NCBI GenBank assembly: GCA_002314885.1
Contig: DCHT01000045.1
Location: 1 to 10,497, forward strand
Direction: 5' to 3'
Length of the DNA stretch: 10,497 nucleotides
DNA from: Bacteroidales bacterium UBA1745
GTDB lineage: Bacteria; Bacteroidota; Bacteroidia; Bacteroidales; UBA932
The notes under the pieces are model-generated. The model did not search any database, was not told the DNA's origin, and worked only from the letters and a program-made list of their open reading frames with translations. A program made the position numbers and the translations under genes. Below, in pieces: positions 1 to 5,761 of this stretch. Each line of letters starts with the position of its first letter. The first letter of the stretch is position 1.

Positions 1-793
1 ATATCTTCTTGAGTGCTTTTATATATGCATATATGGTGTTCTCACTCAAGTCATCGCTCTCATTTGCCTTGATGTCGGCCAAGAGTGTTCCTGCGCTTGC
101 TTGAGAGCCCTGGTTTCTGGCATAAGAACGCATGAGTCTCTTAGTAAGTTCTGGATCGCGTTCTATGTCGTCTACCCTGGAAATGTCAAACCGATATACT
201 GCCTCGAAGTATTCCTTCGCTTGTATCAAGGCAGCTTTCTGACTCTTCTTCATCGTTGCCTTAGGCCAACCACCTCTGCAAGTCAAGAAAGCCAAAGATT
301 CTATATCTATCTTGCTTGACCCGTCAACAGAAGATGCATCTTTGAACAATGCTCCTAGGCTGACCTCTCCGGTAGAATCCCCTGATTCCCATAAACTCAT
401 GGTACGAAGTTTTAACCAGGACATACGCCCAGTACCGGAATGGAATATGTTTTCCTGCTTTGGAGGGACTGCTGATCCCGTAAGAATGAACTGGCCGTCA
501 TCTTCCCTTTTATCAACCTCGTTCCTGACAGCATCCCAGAATTGAGGGGCCAACTGCCACTCGTCGATAAGCCTTGGAGTATCTCCTTGGAGAAGACGCT
601 TAATGTTTGTCTGAGCCATGGCCATGTTCTGGGCCTTCGTATCCGGATCCGCCATATAAAGAATGCTGCCCGCTTGTTGGCAGGCAAGGGTTGTTTTGCC
701 ACAGTATTTTGGACCTTCAATAAGAACAGCCCCCATTGCATCAAGTTTATCTGCCAAAATTTGGTCGGCAATACGTTTCTTGTATTCTTTCAT
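1..793 (-). CDS. DUF4143-type AAA ATP-binding protein, 3' end outside window
   Basis: The reading frame is open from ATG at 793 down to base 1 without a stop, giving about 264 residues of the N-terminal part. A P-loop is visible as GPKYCGKT (residues 27-34), followed by a Walker B-like RLIDEWQ (74-80, D77/E78) and a sensor-like FILTGSA (102-108). This order, and the start MKEYKKRIADQILADKL, match the family of predicted ATPases that carry a C-terminal DUF4143 domain. The beginning of that second domain is probably present, and its end lies off the left edge. The biological role of these proteins is not established; they are common and scattered in gut Bacteroidota and Actinobacteria. No Shine-Dalgarno is seen, but a TATCTTTG -7 box lies about 22 bases upstream of the start and a tandem repeat lies beyond it. 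No internal damage is seen in the visible part. Confidence 0.85.
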   Translation of the reverse strand, partial: MKEYKKRIADQILADKLDAMGAVLIEGPKYCGKTTLACQQAGSILYMADPDTKAQNMAMAQTNIKRLLQGDTPRLIDEWQLAPQFWDAVRNEVDKREDDGQFILTGSAVPPKQENIFHSGTGRMSWLKLRTMSLWESGDSTGEVSLGALFKDASSVDGSSKIDIESLAFLTCRGGWPKATMKKSQKAALIQAKEYFEAVYRFDISRVDDIERDPELTKRLMRSYARNQGSQASAGTLLADIKANESDDLSENTIYAYIKALKKI

Positions 794-814
794 GACGTAG
801 TTTGTATGTATCAG

Positions 815-822
815 CAAAGATA
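815..822 (-). promoter_or_regulatory. Putative -7 promoter box of the DUF4143 ATPase gene
   Basis: The minus strand reads TATCTTTG, a match to the Bacteroidota -7 consensus TAnnTTTG. It lies 22 bases before the ATG at 793, which implies a leader of about 15 nt. No well-spaced -33 TTTG is seen, so the assignment rests on the -7 match and position. Confidence 0.45.
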
Positions 823-870
823 TGATTTTTATTGGTTCCACACATGGAATTGGCACGCAAATGTGGCATT

Positions 871-912
871 TGGCTAAATTTTGATGTGACGTATGGCTAA
901 ATTTTGATGTGA
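871..912. repeat. Two tandem copies of a 19-bp repeat, 23-bp period
   Basis: TGGCTAAATTTTGATGTGA occurs at 871-889 and again, identical, at 894-912. The 23-bp spacing is about two helical turns, which would place both copies on the same face of the DNA. On the minus strand a third, decayed copy may follow (CCACAT at about 861-866). The repeat lies upstream of the ATPase promoter, so it may be an operator for that gene. Short tandem repeats of about 20 bp also occur at the ends of IS21-like elements, and an element remnant is an alternative. No transposase is present in the window. Confidence 0.6.
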
Positions 913-1100
913 TGCATGAGGTTAAGGAGGGCGGCTCTGCAATCCTTGTTGCTTTTGGGGAGTGTGTCTTGACAATAGATGGGGTTTCGCGTAACCTTGC
1001 AATAGGAAGGACTTTGGACCAGGAAGGATGGATATCATGGAAAGACGCTTGTGCATCTGAGCGATATGCCGATGAGGAATACCTGGAGTCGATCCAATAA
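909..1100 (+). CDS. Possible small hypothetical ORF or 3' remnant of a gene
   Basis: An open frame of up to 63 codons begins at GTG 909 or ATG 912 and ends with TAA at 1098-1100. I do not recognise the product. The C-terminal part has a protein-like composition (for example TIDGVSRNLAIG, WISWKDACASERYADEEYLE). The frame starts inside the second tandem repeat copy, has no ribosome binding site at its start, and is followed 20 bases later by a perfect bidirectional hairpin. This would fit the 3' end of an older gene whose 5' part was lost when the repeat and ATPase region arrived. A chance ORF is equally possible. Confidence 0.25.
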   Translation: MMHEVKEGGSAILVAFGECVLTIDGVSRNLAIGRTLDQEGWISWKDACASERYADEEYLESIQ

Positions 1101-1120
1101 AAACCCTCTTGTGTAATAAT

Positions 1121-1154
1121 AGAAAAAGGATGGCATTCCAGCCATCCTTTTTCT
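1121..1154. terminator. Bidirectional intrinsic terminator after tRNA-Leu
   Basis: A perfect 14-bp inverted repeat (AGAAAAAGGATGGC, 6-base loop, GCCATCCTTTTTCT) has a GC-rich core and an A-run on one arm and a T-run on the other. It can therefore act in both directions. It starts two bases after the tRNA 3' end on the minus strand and would end that transcript. On the plus strand it would end anything coming from 909-1100. Confidence 0.8.
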
Positions 1155-1155
1155 G

Positions 1156-1237
1156 TACCCGGAGCCGGGATCGAACCGGCACGCCTCTCGGCATTGGTGT
1201 TTGAGACCAACGCGTCTACCGATTCCGCCATCCGGGC
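1156..1237 (-). tRNA. tRNA-Leu, anticodon CAA
   Basis: The minus strand folds as a complete class II tRNA. The acceptor stem is GCCCGGA with TCCGGGT (first pair G-U) and the discriminator is A. The D-arm contains AATCGGTAGA. The anticodon stem is TTGGT/ACCAA with loop CTCAAAC, so the anticodon is CAA (reads UUG). A long variable arm (TGCCGAGAGGCGT) is diagnostic of Leu/Ser/Tyr types. The T-arm is GCCGG-TTCGATC-CCGGC. CCA is not encoded, since CAG follows the discriminator, so it must be added by the CCA-adding enzyme. Confidence 0.95.
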
Positions 1238-1256
1238 ATCGTCGTTTCGGCGACGA

Positions 1257-1264
1257 CAAAGGTA
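1257..1264 (-). promoter_or_regulatory. Putative -7 box of the tRNA-Leu gene
   Basis: The minus strand reads TACCTTTG, a match to TAnnTTTG, 20 bases before the mature tRNA 5' end; this predicts a pre-tRNA leader of roughly 13 nt. A small hairpin (TCGTCG/CGACGA, 1239-1256) fills the space between the box and the tRNA. The hairpin has no T-run, so it does not look like a terminator for the DUF456 gene upstream. Confidence 0.45.
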
Positions 1265-1274
1265 GACAAAATTT

Positions 1275-1772
1275 TTAGAATACCATCCACATCGCTACGC
1301 CGCAGTAGATGAGTTTCATACCGGTGCCTGTGAGCAGGCCCAGGACGGAGCCGAATGCGGCCTTGCTGGCGGCCTTGGATTCCTTCTCACCCCAGTAGCG
1401 CTCGCAGATGTAGGCGCCCAGGAAAGGGAGGCCGACCATTGCGATGATGCCTATCCAGAAGAGGGGCAGACCGACGATGCAGGCGGCGATCAGGCCGGCC
1501 ATAGCGCCGCGGCTGCCGTGCTTGCTGCCGCCGGTGGCCTTCGTCATCCTGGCAGGGAGCACATAGTCCAGGATGGTCACGACTATCATAATCCCACACA
1601 TCACCAGGAGGGTGGTGAGAGGGAGGTCTCCGCGCGAGAAATGCTCTCCGCCCCAGAGGAACTTCAGCAGGAGTCCGCACCAGGCGATGGGAGGGCCCGG
1701 GAGGCCGGGTATGATGCTGCCGATGATGCCCACGATGATGAGCAGGACGGCCAATACCGTGATGAGTACCAT
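1275..1772 (-). CDS. DUF456 family membrane protein
   Basis: This is a 165-residue, strongly hydrophobic protein of unknown function. Membrane segments are seen at about 2-21, 24-40, 52-72, 90-123 (probably a hairpin of two) and 140-163. The N-terminal GIIGSIIPGLPGPP, the middle GGSKHGSRGAMAGLI and the FLGAYICE region (about 118-124) match the pattern of DUF456 proteins: a Pro-Gly-rich first loop, a GaSKyG-like turn and a GPfLGA-like segment. The length is normal for the family. The start ATG (1772-1770) lies one base after the stop of the aminopeptidase gene, and AAGGA occurs just upstream inside the end of that gene, so the two are almost certainly co-transcribed and translationally coupled. 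The family is recognised with good confidence; the function is not known. Confidence 0.85.
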   Translation of the reverse strand: MVLITVLAVLLIIVGIIGSIIPGLPGPPIAWCGLLLKFLWGGEHFSRGDLPLTTLLVMCGIMIVVTILDYVLPARMTKATGGSKHGSRGAMAGLIAACIVGLPLFWIGIIAMVGLPFLGAYICERYWGEKESKAASKAAFGSVLGLLTGTGMKLIYCGVAMWMVF

Positions 1773-1773
1773 A

Positions 1774-3207
1774 TTATTCCTTGTCTTTGGCCATTGCTGC
1801 TTCCACGTCGTCAGGGGCGATAGGAAGCCTGTTGTCGCCCATCCTGCGAGCGCCGTCCTCGGTTACGAGCACGTCGTCCTCGAGGCGGATGCCGCCGAAG
1901 TTGTAGTATGCCTTGAGGGCTTCGAAGTTCACGAACTGGGCATTGGTGCCTTCGTTCTTCCAGAGTTCGATGAGGTCAGGGATGAAGTAGATGCCCGGCT
2001 CGTCGGTGACGATGTTGCCAGGTACGAGGTGACGGGCCATTCTGAGGCTGCCAAGGCCGAGCTGGCTGGAACGCTTCTGGTCCTTCTCGTAGCCCACGAG
2101 ATCCTCGCCGAATTCTTCCATATCGTGTACGTCCATACCCATATTGTGGCCGAGGCCGTGAGGCATGAAGAGTCCGGCAACGCCCTGTGCGACCATTTCG
2201 TCGAGGTCGCCGTGGACGAGGCCGATCTGGCTGAGATTGTCGAGCATATGCCTTGCCACTGCGAGGTGCACGTCGCGGTATGCGGTGCCTGGCTTGGTGA
2301 GGCTGAATGCGAGTTCGTTGCACTCATACACGGTCTGGTAGATGTCCCTCTGCTGAGCGCTGAACTTGCCGGCAGTAGGATAGGTGCGGGTGAAATCGGA
2401 GGCATAGTGCTCGTTGCTCTCGGCACCGGCGTCGATGACCATCAGCTTGCCCGGCTCCACGATGCTCTCGTGGGAGTGGCAGTGGAAGATCTCTCCGTGC
2501 TGGGTGAGGATGGTCGGGAAGCTAGGACCCCAGCCGCCTGCGAGGGTCACGCCCTCCATTGCTCCGACGATTTCCTGCTCCACGCATCCCAGACGGATGT
2601 TCTGGCGGGCAGTGGTGTGCATCTGGTAGCCCAGGTTGCAGGCACGGTCGATGATCTCAATTTCTTCGGCTTTCTTCACGAGGCGCATCTCGATGACGGC
2701 CTGGGTGAGGGCGAGGGATGCCTTTGCGCAGCCTTTCTTTCCTGCGATGACCACCTCTTCCGGCTGAAGTCCCACAAGCCTGCTGAGCTTGAGGGCGTTG
2801 TAATGGCGGCTTTCAGGGAGCCAATGGATCTGGCGTCCGGCGGCCTTTGCGGCGAGCACGTCGCGGTCGAATTCGGCGTAAGGCTTAGTCTTGGCTACGC
2901 CCACTTCTGCTGCCATTGAGGCCACTGAAGGCATAGGTCCCATCCAGATGATGTCGTCTATGTCAACGTCATTGCCGTAGAGACAGGCCTCTCCGCTCTC
3001 GAGGTCGAGCACTGCGGCGAACAGCTGTGCGTCGATTCCCCAATAGTAGAGGAAGCTGCTGCTCTGGCGGAATTTGTAGTCGTTGCCGCGGTAGTTCTGC
3101 GGAGCGTCCACGTTGCCTATGAAGATGGCGATTCCCTTTGCGCCCTGCTGGGCCATCCTGGCCAGGAGTTCGGCGCGTCTTGACTGATAAGTTTCCTTGC
3201 TGAACAT
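1774..3207 (-). CDS. pepP: Xaa-Pro aminopeptidase (aminopeptidase P, M24B), two-domain form
   Basis: This metallopeptidase removes the N-terminal residue from peptides with proline in position 2. It is likely cytoplasmic, since no signal peptide is seen. Counting from the ATG at 3207 (477 residues), an aminopeptidase P N-terminal domain covers about 1-150 and the pita-bread catalytic domain about 175-450. All five metal ligands are visible: D259 (VIDAGAE), D271 (SDFTRTYP), H354 (HGLGHNMGMD), E403 (DEPGIYF) and E443 (IRLEDDVL). An ATG three codons earlier (3216) is also possible. I prefer 3207 because family members usually begin MF-KETY. It is the first gene of a minus-strand unit with the DUF456 gene and is read from the palindromic promoter at 3233-3248. 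Confidence 0.93.
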   Translation of the reverse strand: MFSKETYQSRRAELLARMAQQGAKGIAIFIGNVDAPQNYRGNDYKFRQSSSFLYYWGIDAQLFAAVLDLESGEACLYGNDVDIDDIIWMGPMPSVASMAAEVGVAKTKPYAEFDRDVLAAKAAGRQIHWLPESRHYNALKLSRLVGLQPEEVVIAGKKGCAKASLALTQAVIEMRLVKKAEEIEIIDRACNLGYQMHTTARQNIRLGCVEQEIVGAMEGVTLAGGWGPSFPTILTQHGEIFHCHSHESIVEPGKLMVIDAGAESNEHYASDFTRTYPTAGKFSAQQRDIYQTVYECNELAFSLTKPGTAYRDVHLAVARHMLDNLSQIGLVHGDLDEMVAQGVAGLFMPHGLGHNMGMDVHDMEEFGEDLVGYEKDQKRSSQLGLGSLRMARHLVPGNIVTDEPGIYFIPDLIELWKNEGTNAQFVNFEALKAYYNFGGIRLEDDVLVTEDGARRMGDNRLPIAPDDVEAAMAKDKE

Positions 3208-3232
3208 ATATATCATATTTTAATCTTATTCA

Positions 3233-3248
3233 TATATTTGCAAATATA
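3233..3248. promoter_or_regulatory. Palindromic divergent promoter with overlapping -7 boxes
   Basis: TATATTTGCAAATATA is a perfect 16-bp palindrome. It gives TATATTTG, a match to the Bacteroidota -7 box TAnnTTTG, on the plus strand (3233-3240) and on the minus strand (3248-3241). The minus copy would start the aminopeptidase transcript with a leader of about 25-30 nt. The plus copy would start the lipoprotein-GH20 operon about 30 nt before ATG 3277. Well-spaced -33 elements are not clear on either side. A dyad of this kind could also be a regulator site. Confidence 0.6.
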
Positions 3249-3260
3249 CAAAACTTCGCA

Positions 3261-3310
3261 TCCAATAACCATCAATATGAAGAGAACTCTCCTTACAATT
3301 TTCTTTGCCG
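3261..3310 (+). repeat. 50-bp perfect direct repeat, copy 1 (leader and signal peptide start)
   Basis: The 50 bases are identical to 4105-4154. They contain CCAATAACCATCAAT before the ATG and codons for MKRTLLTIFFA. The match ends abruptly at both sides (A versus T before it, T versus C after it). The distance between copies is 844 bp. Confidence 0.97.
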
Positions 3311-3666
3311 TAGGCCTCGTCTGTTCTTGTAATGATGTAGAGTTTTCCTTTGATTCAAGTTCCCACGATAAAAAACAGAACCGGTTGATTGATATGCCGA
3401 TAGTCCTTGGGGATAGCATAGAAATTCCTTATACGGTGGATCACCTTCGAGAGTGTCTTAAACGAGGTCTAGATGGAACAAAATCTCTGTCTGTAGAAGA
3501 TATTCGCCCTACAAATACATATGTACGTTTCAGCCCGCAAAACGAGCAGGAGCTATCTGAATTAAAAAATGACTCATTGTTAATCCTTTATGAGTACCCT
3601 CTAGATAGAGAATTGTTAGTTGCGGGCTCTTCGTATCATGATAGGGCTGTCGGGCTCGTGGAATAG
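3277..3666 (+). CDS. Small predicted lipoprotein, possibly a truncated surface protein
   Basis: This encodes 129 residues from ATG 3277. The N-terminus MKRTLLTIFFAVGLVCSC is a type II signal peptide with a cysteine at 16 or 18 as probable lipidation site, although the lipobox (GLVC or VCSC) is atypical. The first 11 residues are identical to those of the GH20 enzyme 844 bp downstream. The middle part (YVRFSPQNEQELSEL, then LILYEYPLDRELL and SSYHDRAVG) resembles, from memory and unchecked, the N-terminal region of larger Bacteroidales surface proteins that continue well past the YHD motif. Here a TAG follows eight codons after that motif, so this may be a truncated copy. The codons are AT-rich compared with the neighbours. 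No function can be assigned. Confidence 0.7.
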   Translation: MKRTLLTIFFAVGLVCSCNDVEFSFDSSSHDKKQNRLIDMPIVLGDSIEIPYTVDHLRECLKRGLDGTKSLSVEDIRPTNTYVRFSPQNEQELSELKNDSLLILYEYPLDRELLVAGSSYHDRAVGLVE

Positions 3667-3710
3667 TGGGGATTTCACGATAGAAAATATTAATCGTATT
3701 TTTGACTATT

Positions 3711-4112
3711 ATGAGTAGAAAGATATTATATGCTTTGTTATTACTTTGTCTCTGGCTTTTCTCGGGTTGTATTGTTCGTGACCCTACCAAGCCAGTTTCA
3801 TGGTATTACTACCATAACACATTGCCTTCAGAGGTGACGTTATGCCTTAAATCATCTATTGTAAATATCCCCGATACACTTGTTATTCATTCAAATGGGT
3901 ATTCCTTTTACAGGGATTATCGTTCATTCGATATTTATGAAGGGTGCCCGGAAATTGCTACAATTATTGTTGGGGTAGATACGGTGGGACATTTTTCCAA
4001 AAATGACGATGTGCAATCTCCATACAATGTTTGTGATTATCGTAATTATAAGTGCTCAACATCGCTTTATAAGAGACATACACAAATAGAATATCATTTT
4101 GTTTTCCAATAA
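3711..4112 (+). CDS. Small hypothetical lipoprotein
   Basis: This encodes 133 residues from ATG 3711. MSRKILYALLLLCLWLFSGC is a clear lipoprotein signal, with a hydrophobic core and lipobox FSGC, lipidated Cys20. The mature part has many Tyr and Cys (YYYHNTLPS, EGCPEIATIIVG, YNVCDYRNYKCS) and ends IEYHFVFQ, which suggests a small beta-rich envelope protein. I do not recognise a named family. It follows the first lipoprotein gene after a 44-bp gap and its TAA (4110-4112) lies inside the second 50-bp repeat, 8 bases before the GH20 start. A TATTTTTG (3697-3704) lies too close to the ATG to be a convincing separate promoter. Base composition is AT-rich, like its upstream partner and unlike the enzymes downstream. 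Confidence 0.72.
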   Translation: MSRKILYALLLLCLWLFSGCIVRDPTKPVSWYYYHNTLPSEVTLCLKSSIVNIPDTLVIHSNGYSFYRDYRSFDIYEGCPEIATIIVGVDTVGHFSKNDDVQSPYNVCDYRNYKCSTSLYKRHTQIEYHFVFQ

Positions 4113-4154
4113 CCATCAATATGAAGAGAACTCTCCTTACAATTTTCTTTGCCG
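4105..4154 (+). repeat. 50-bp perfect direct repeat, copy 2 (GH20 leader and signal peptide start)
   Basis: This is identical to 3261-3310. It holds the stop codon of the preceding lipoprotein gene, the GH20 leader, its ATG at 4121 and its first 11 codons. No -7 box of the usual type lies just upstream, so the GH20 gene probably depends on the promoter near 3233. Confidence 0.97.
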
Positions 4155-5761
4155 CGATTGTGTCGGCTCTGCCTATTGGCGCAGTGAACATCGTTCCACA
4201 GCCATCATCAGTAACGGAATATGACGGTACAGTCAAGGTGCCGTCCAGAATCAGGGTCTATGGTTCCGGCGAGGAGTTGAACGCCCTTGCAGCAACCTGG
4301 GCTCAAACCCTTGAAAAGGGCTACAAGCCGGGTGAATATGACACTCCGGCAGGTCTGAAGAGGATCGTGTCCTCGGCTACCCTGCCAAAAGTCAAGGTAC
4401 TCAAGAGGTCAAGGCGTGCATTTGCGCTGCTCGCAGTGGAGCCGTCTATGGCCGAAGAGGAGTACACGCTCAGCATTACCCCGAAGAACGGAGTTGTGAT
4501 TACCGGCGGATCAGTCAAAGGCGTGTGGTGGGGACTTCAGACCCTGACTCAGTTGCTTCTGCAGGGCAGGACGATGCAGGAAATGACCATCCAGGACAAG
4601 CCGCACTTCGCATATCGTGGCGCGATGCTCGACTGCTGCCGCCACTTCTACTCTGTCGAGGAAGTGAAGGGCTGGATCGATATGATTGCATTCCACAAGC
4701 TCAACACCTTCCACTGGCATCTTACCGAAGACCAGGGCTGGAGGATTGAGATCAAGAAATATCCTCTGCTCACCGAGATAGGCTCCGTGCGCAAGAAGAC
4801 CATCGAAGGTTACTACAAGACCAGCACCACCTGGGATGAGAACCCATACGGTGGCTACTACACCCAGGAGGAGGTGAAGGACATCGTGGCTTACGCCGCT
4901 GCACGTCAGATCACCGTCATTCCGGAAATCGAGATGCCGGGCCACGCCGTGGCTGCCCTCGCAAGCTACCCTTGGCTGGGCTGCACGGGCGGACCTTACG
5001 AGGTGCGTCAGATCTGGGGCATCAGCAAGGAGACCTTCTGTCTCGGCAAGGAGAGCACCTACGAATTCCTCCAGGACGTGCTTGACGAAGTGTGTGAACT
5101 CTTCCCGAGCGAATACATCCACATCGGAGGCGACGAGGCTCCGCGCGACAGCTGGATGGCCTGCCCGATCTGCCAGGCCAAGATGAAGGAAGAAGGTCTT
5201 GCCAACGAGGCTGAACTTCAGAGCTACCAGCTCAAGAGGATCGAGGCCTACCTCAACGCCAAGGGCCGCAAGGTCATCGGCTGGGACGAGATTCTCGAAG
5301 GCGGCGTGACGGAGTCTGCCACCATTATGTCTTGGAGAGGTCCTAAGGGCGGCATTGCAGCTGCAAAGCAGGGCAACGACGTGGTGATGACCCCTAACTC
5401 CTACTTCTATCTGGACTACTACCAGACCAAGGGACGTGCAGAGAACGGTGAGCCTCTTGCAATCGGCGGTTATGTGCCGCTGAGCAAGTGCTACGCCTTC
5501 GATCCATACGATCAGCTTACCGAAGAGGAGCAGGCTCACATAAAGGGCGTCCAGGCCAATACCTGGTGCGAATACATCAAGACTATGGACCACGTGCAGC
5601 ACATGGAGCTGCCTCGCTTCGCTGCCCTTTCCGAGGTCTGCTGGAGCGAGGAGCGCGACAGTTACGAGAACTTCGTGGCCCGCGTGGAGAAGTCCCTCGT
5701 GCCGCTCTACGAATACAAGGGTTATGTATATGCGAACTACGCATTTAACGGAATAGAATAA
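4121..5761 (+). CDS. Beta-N-acetylhexosaminidase, glycoside hydrolase family 20
   Basis: This 546-residue exo-glycosidase releases terminal beta-linked GlcNAc or GalNAc by substrate-assisted catalysis. A Sec signal peptide covers residues 1 to about 21 (cleavage near PIGA), so it is exported, probably to the periplasm. A GH20b-like domain (about 22-155) precedes the catalytic barrel (about 161-508). Visible family motifs are YRGAMLDCCRHF (R166, D171, R174, H175), FHWHLTEDQGWRIE (197-210), PEIEMPGHA, the catalytic pair D338-E339 in HIGGDEAP, and W388, W405 and W482 lining the sugar pocket. The length is typical of single-domain bacterial enzymes and no residue is missing. Its stop overlaps the next start (TAATG), which indicates coupling to the aminopeptidase. 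Its leader and first 11 codons are the second 50-bp repeat copy. The glycan specificity (mucin, GAG or chitin-derived) cannot be read from sequence. Confidence 0.95.
   Translation: MKRTLLTIFFAAIVSALPIGAVNIVPQPSSVTEYDGTVKVPSRIRVYGSGEELNALAATWAQTLEKGYKPGEYDTPAGLKRIVSSATLPKVKVLKRSRRAFALLAVEPSMAEEEYTLSITPKNGVVITGGSVKGVWWGLQTLTQLLLQGRTMQEMTIQDKPHFAYRGAMLDCCRHFYSVEEVKGWIDMIAFHKLNTFHWHLTEDQGWRIEIKKYPLLTEIGSVRKKTIEGYYKTSTTWDENPYGGYYTQEEVKDIVAYAAARQITVIPEIEMPGHAVAALASYPWLGCTGGPYEVRQIWGISKETFCLGKESTYEFLQDVLDEVCELFPSEYIHIGGDEAPRDSWMACPICQAKMKEEGLANEAELQSYQLKRIEAYLNAKGRKVIGWDEILEGGVTESATIMSWRGPKGGIAAAKQGNDVVMTPNSYFYLDYYQTKGRAENGEPLAIGGYVPLSKCYAFDPYDQLTEEEQAHIKGVQANTWCEYIKTMDHVQHMELPRFAALSEVCWSEERDSYENFVARVEKSLVPLYEYKGYVYANYAFNGIE

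Noticed and set aside
1121..1237. tRNA-Leu as an integration site for a genomic island carrying the DUF4143 gene
   Set aside because: No integrase gene and no second copy of the tRNA 3' end were seen in the window. The intact terminator right after the tRNA also argues against an insertion there.
922..1259. Minus-strand open frames across the tRNA region
   Set aside because: They run through the tRNA-Leu gene and the terminator hairpin, which explain the sequence better.
1573..2919. Plus-strand open frame of 448 codons
   Set aside because: It lies antisense to the aminopeptidase P gene, which has all catalytic motifs. It is a GC-rich shadow frame without protein family features.
3697..3704. 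TATTTTTG as a separate promoter for the second lipoprotein gene
   Set aside because: It lies only six bases before the ATG and has no -33 partner; a chance match in AT-rich DNA is more likely.
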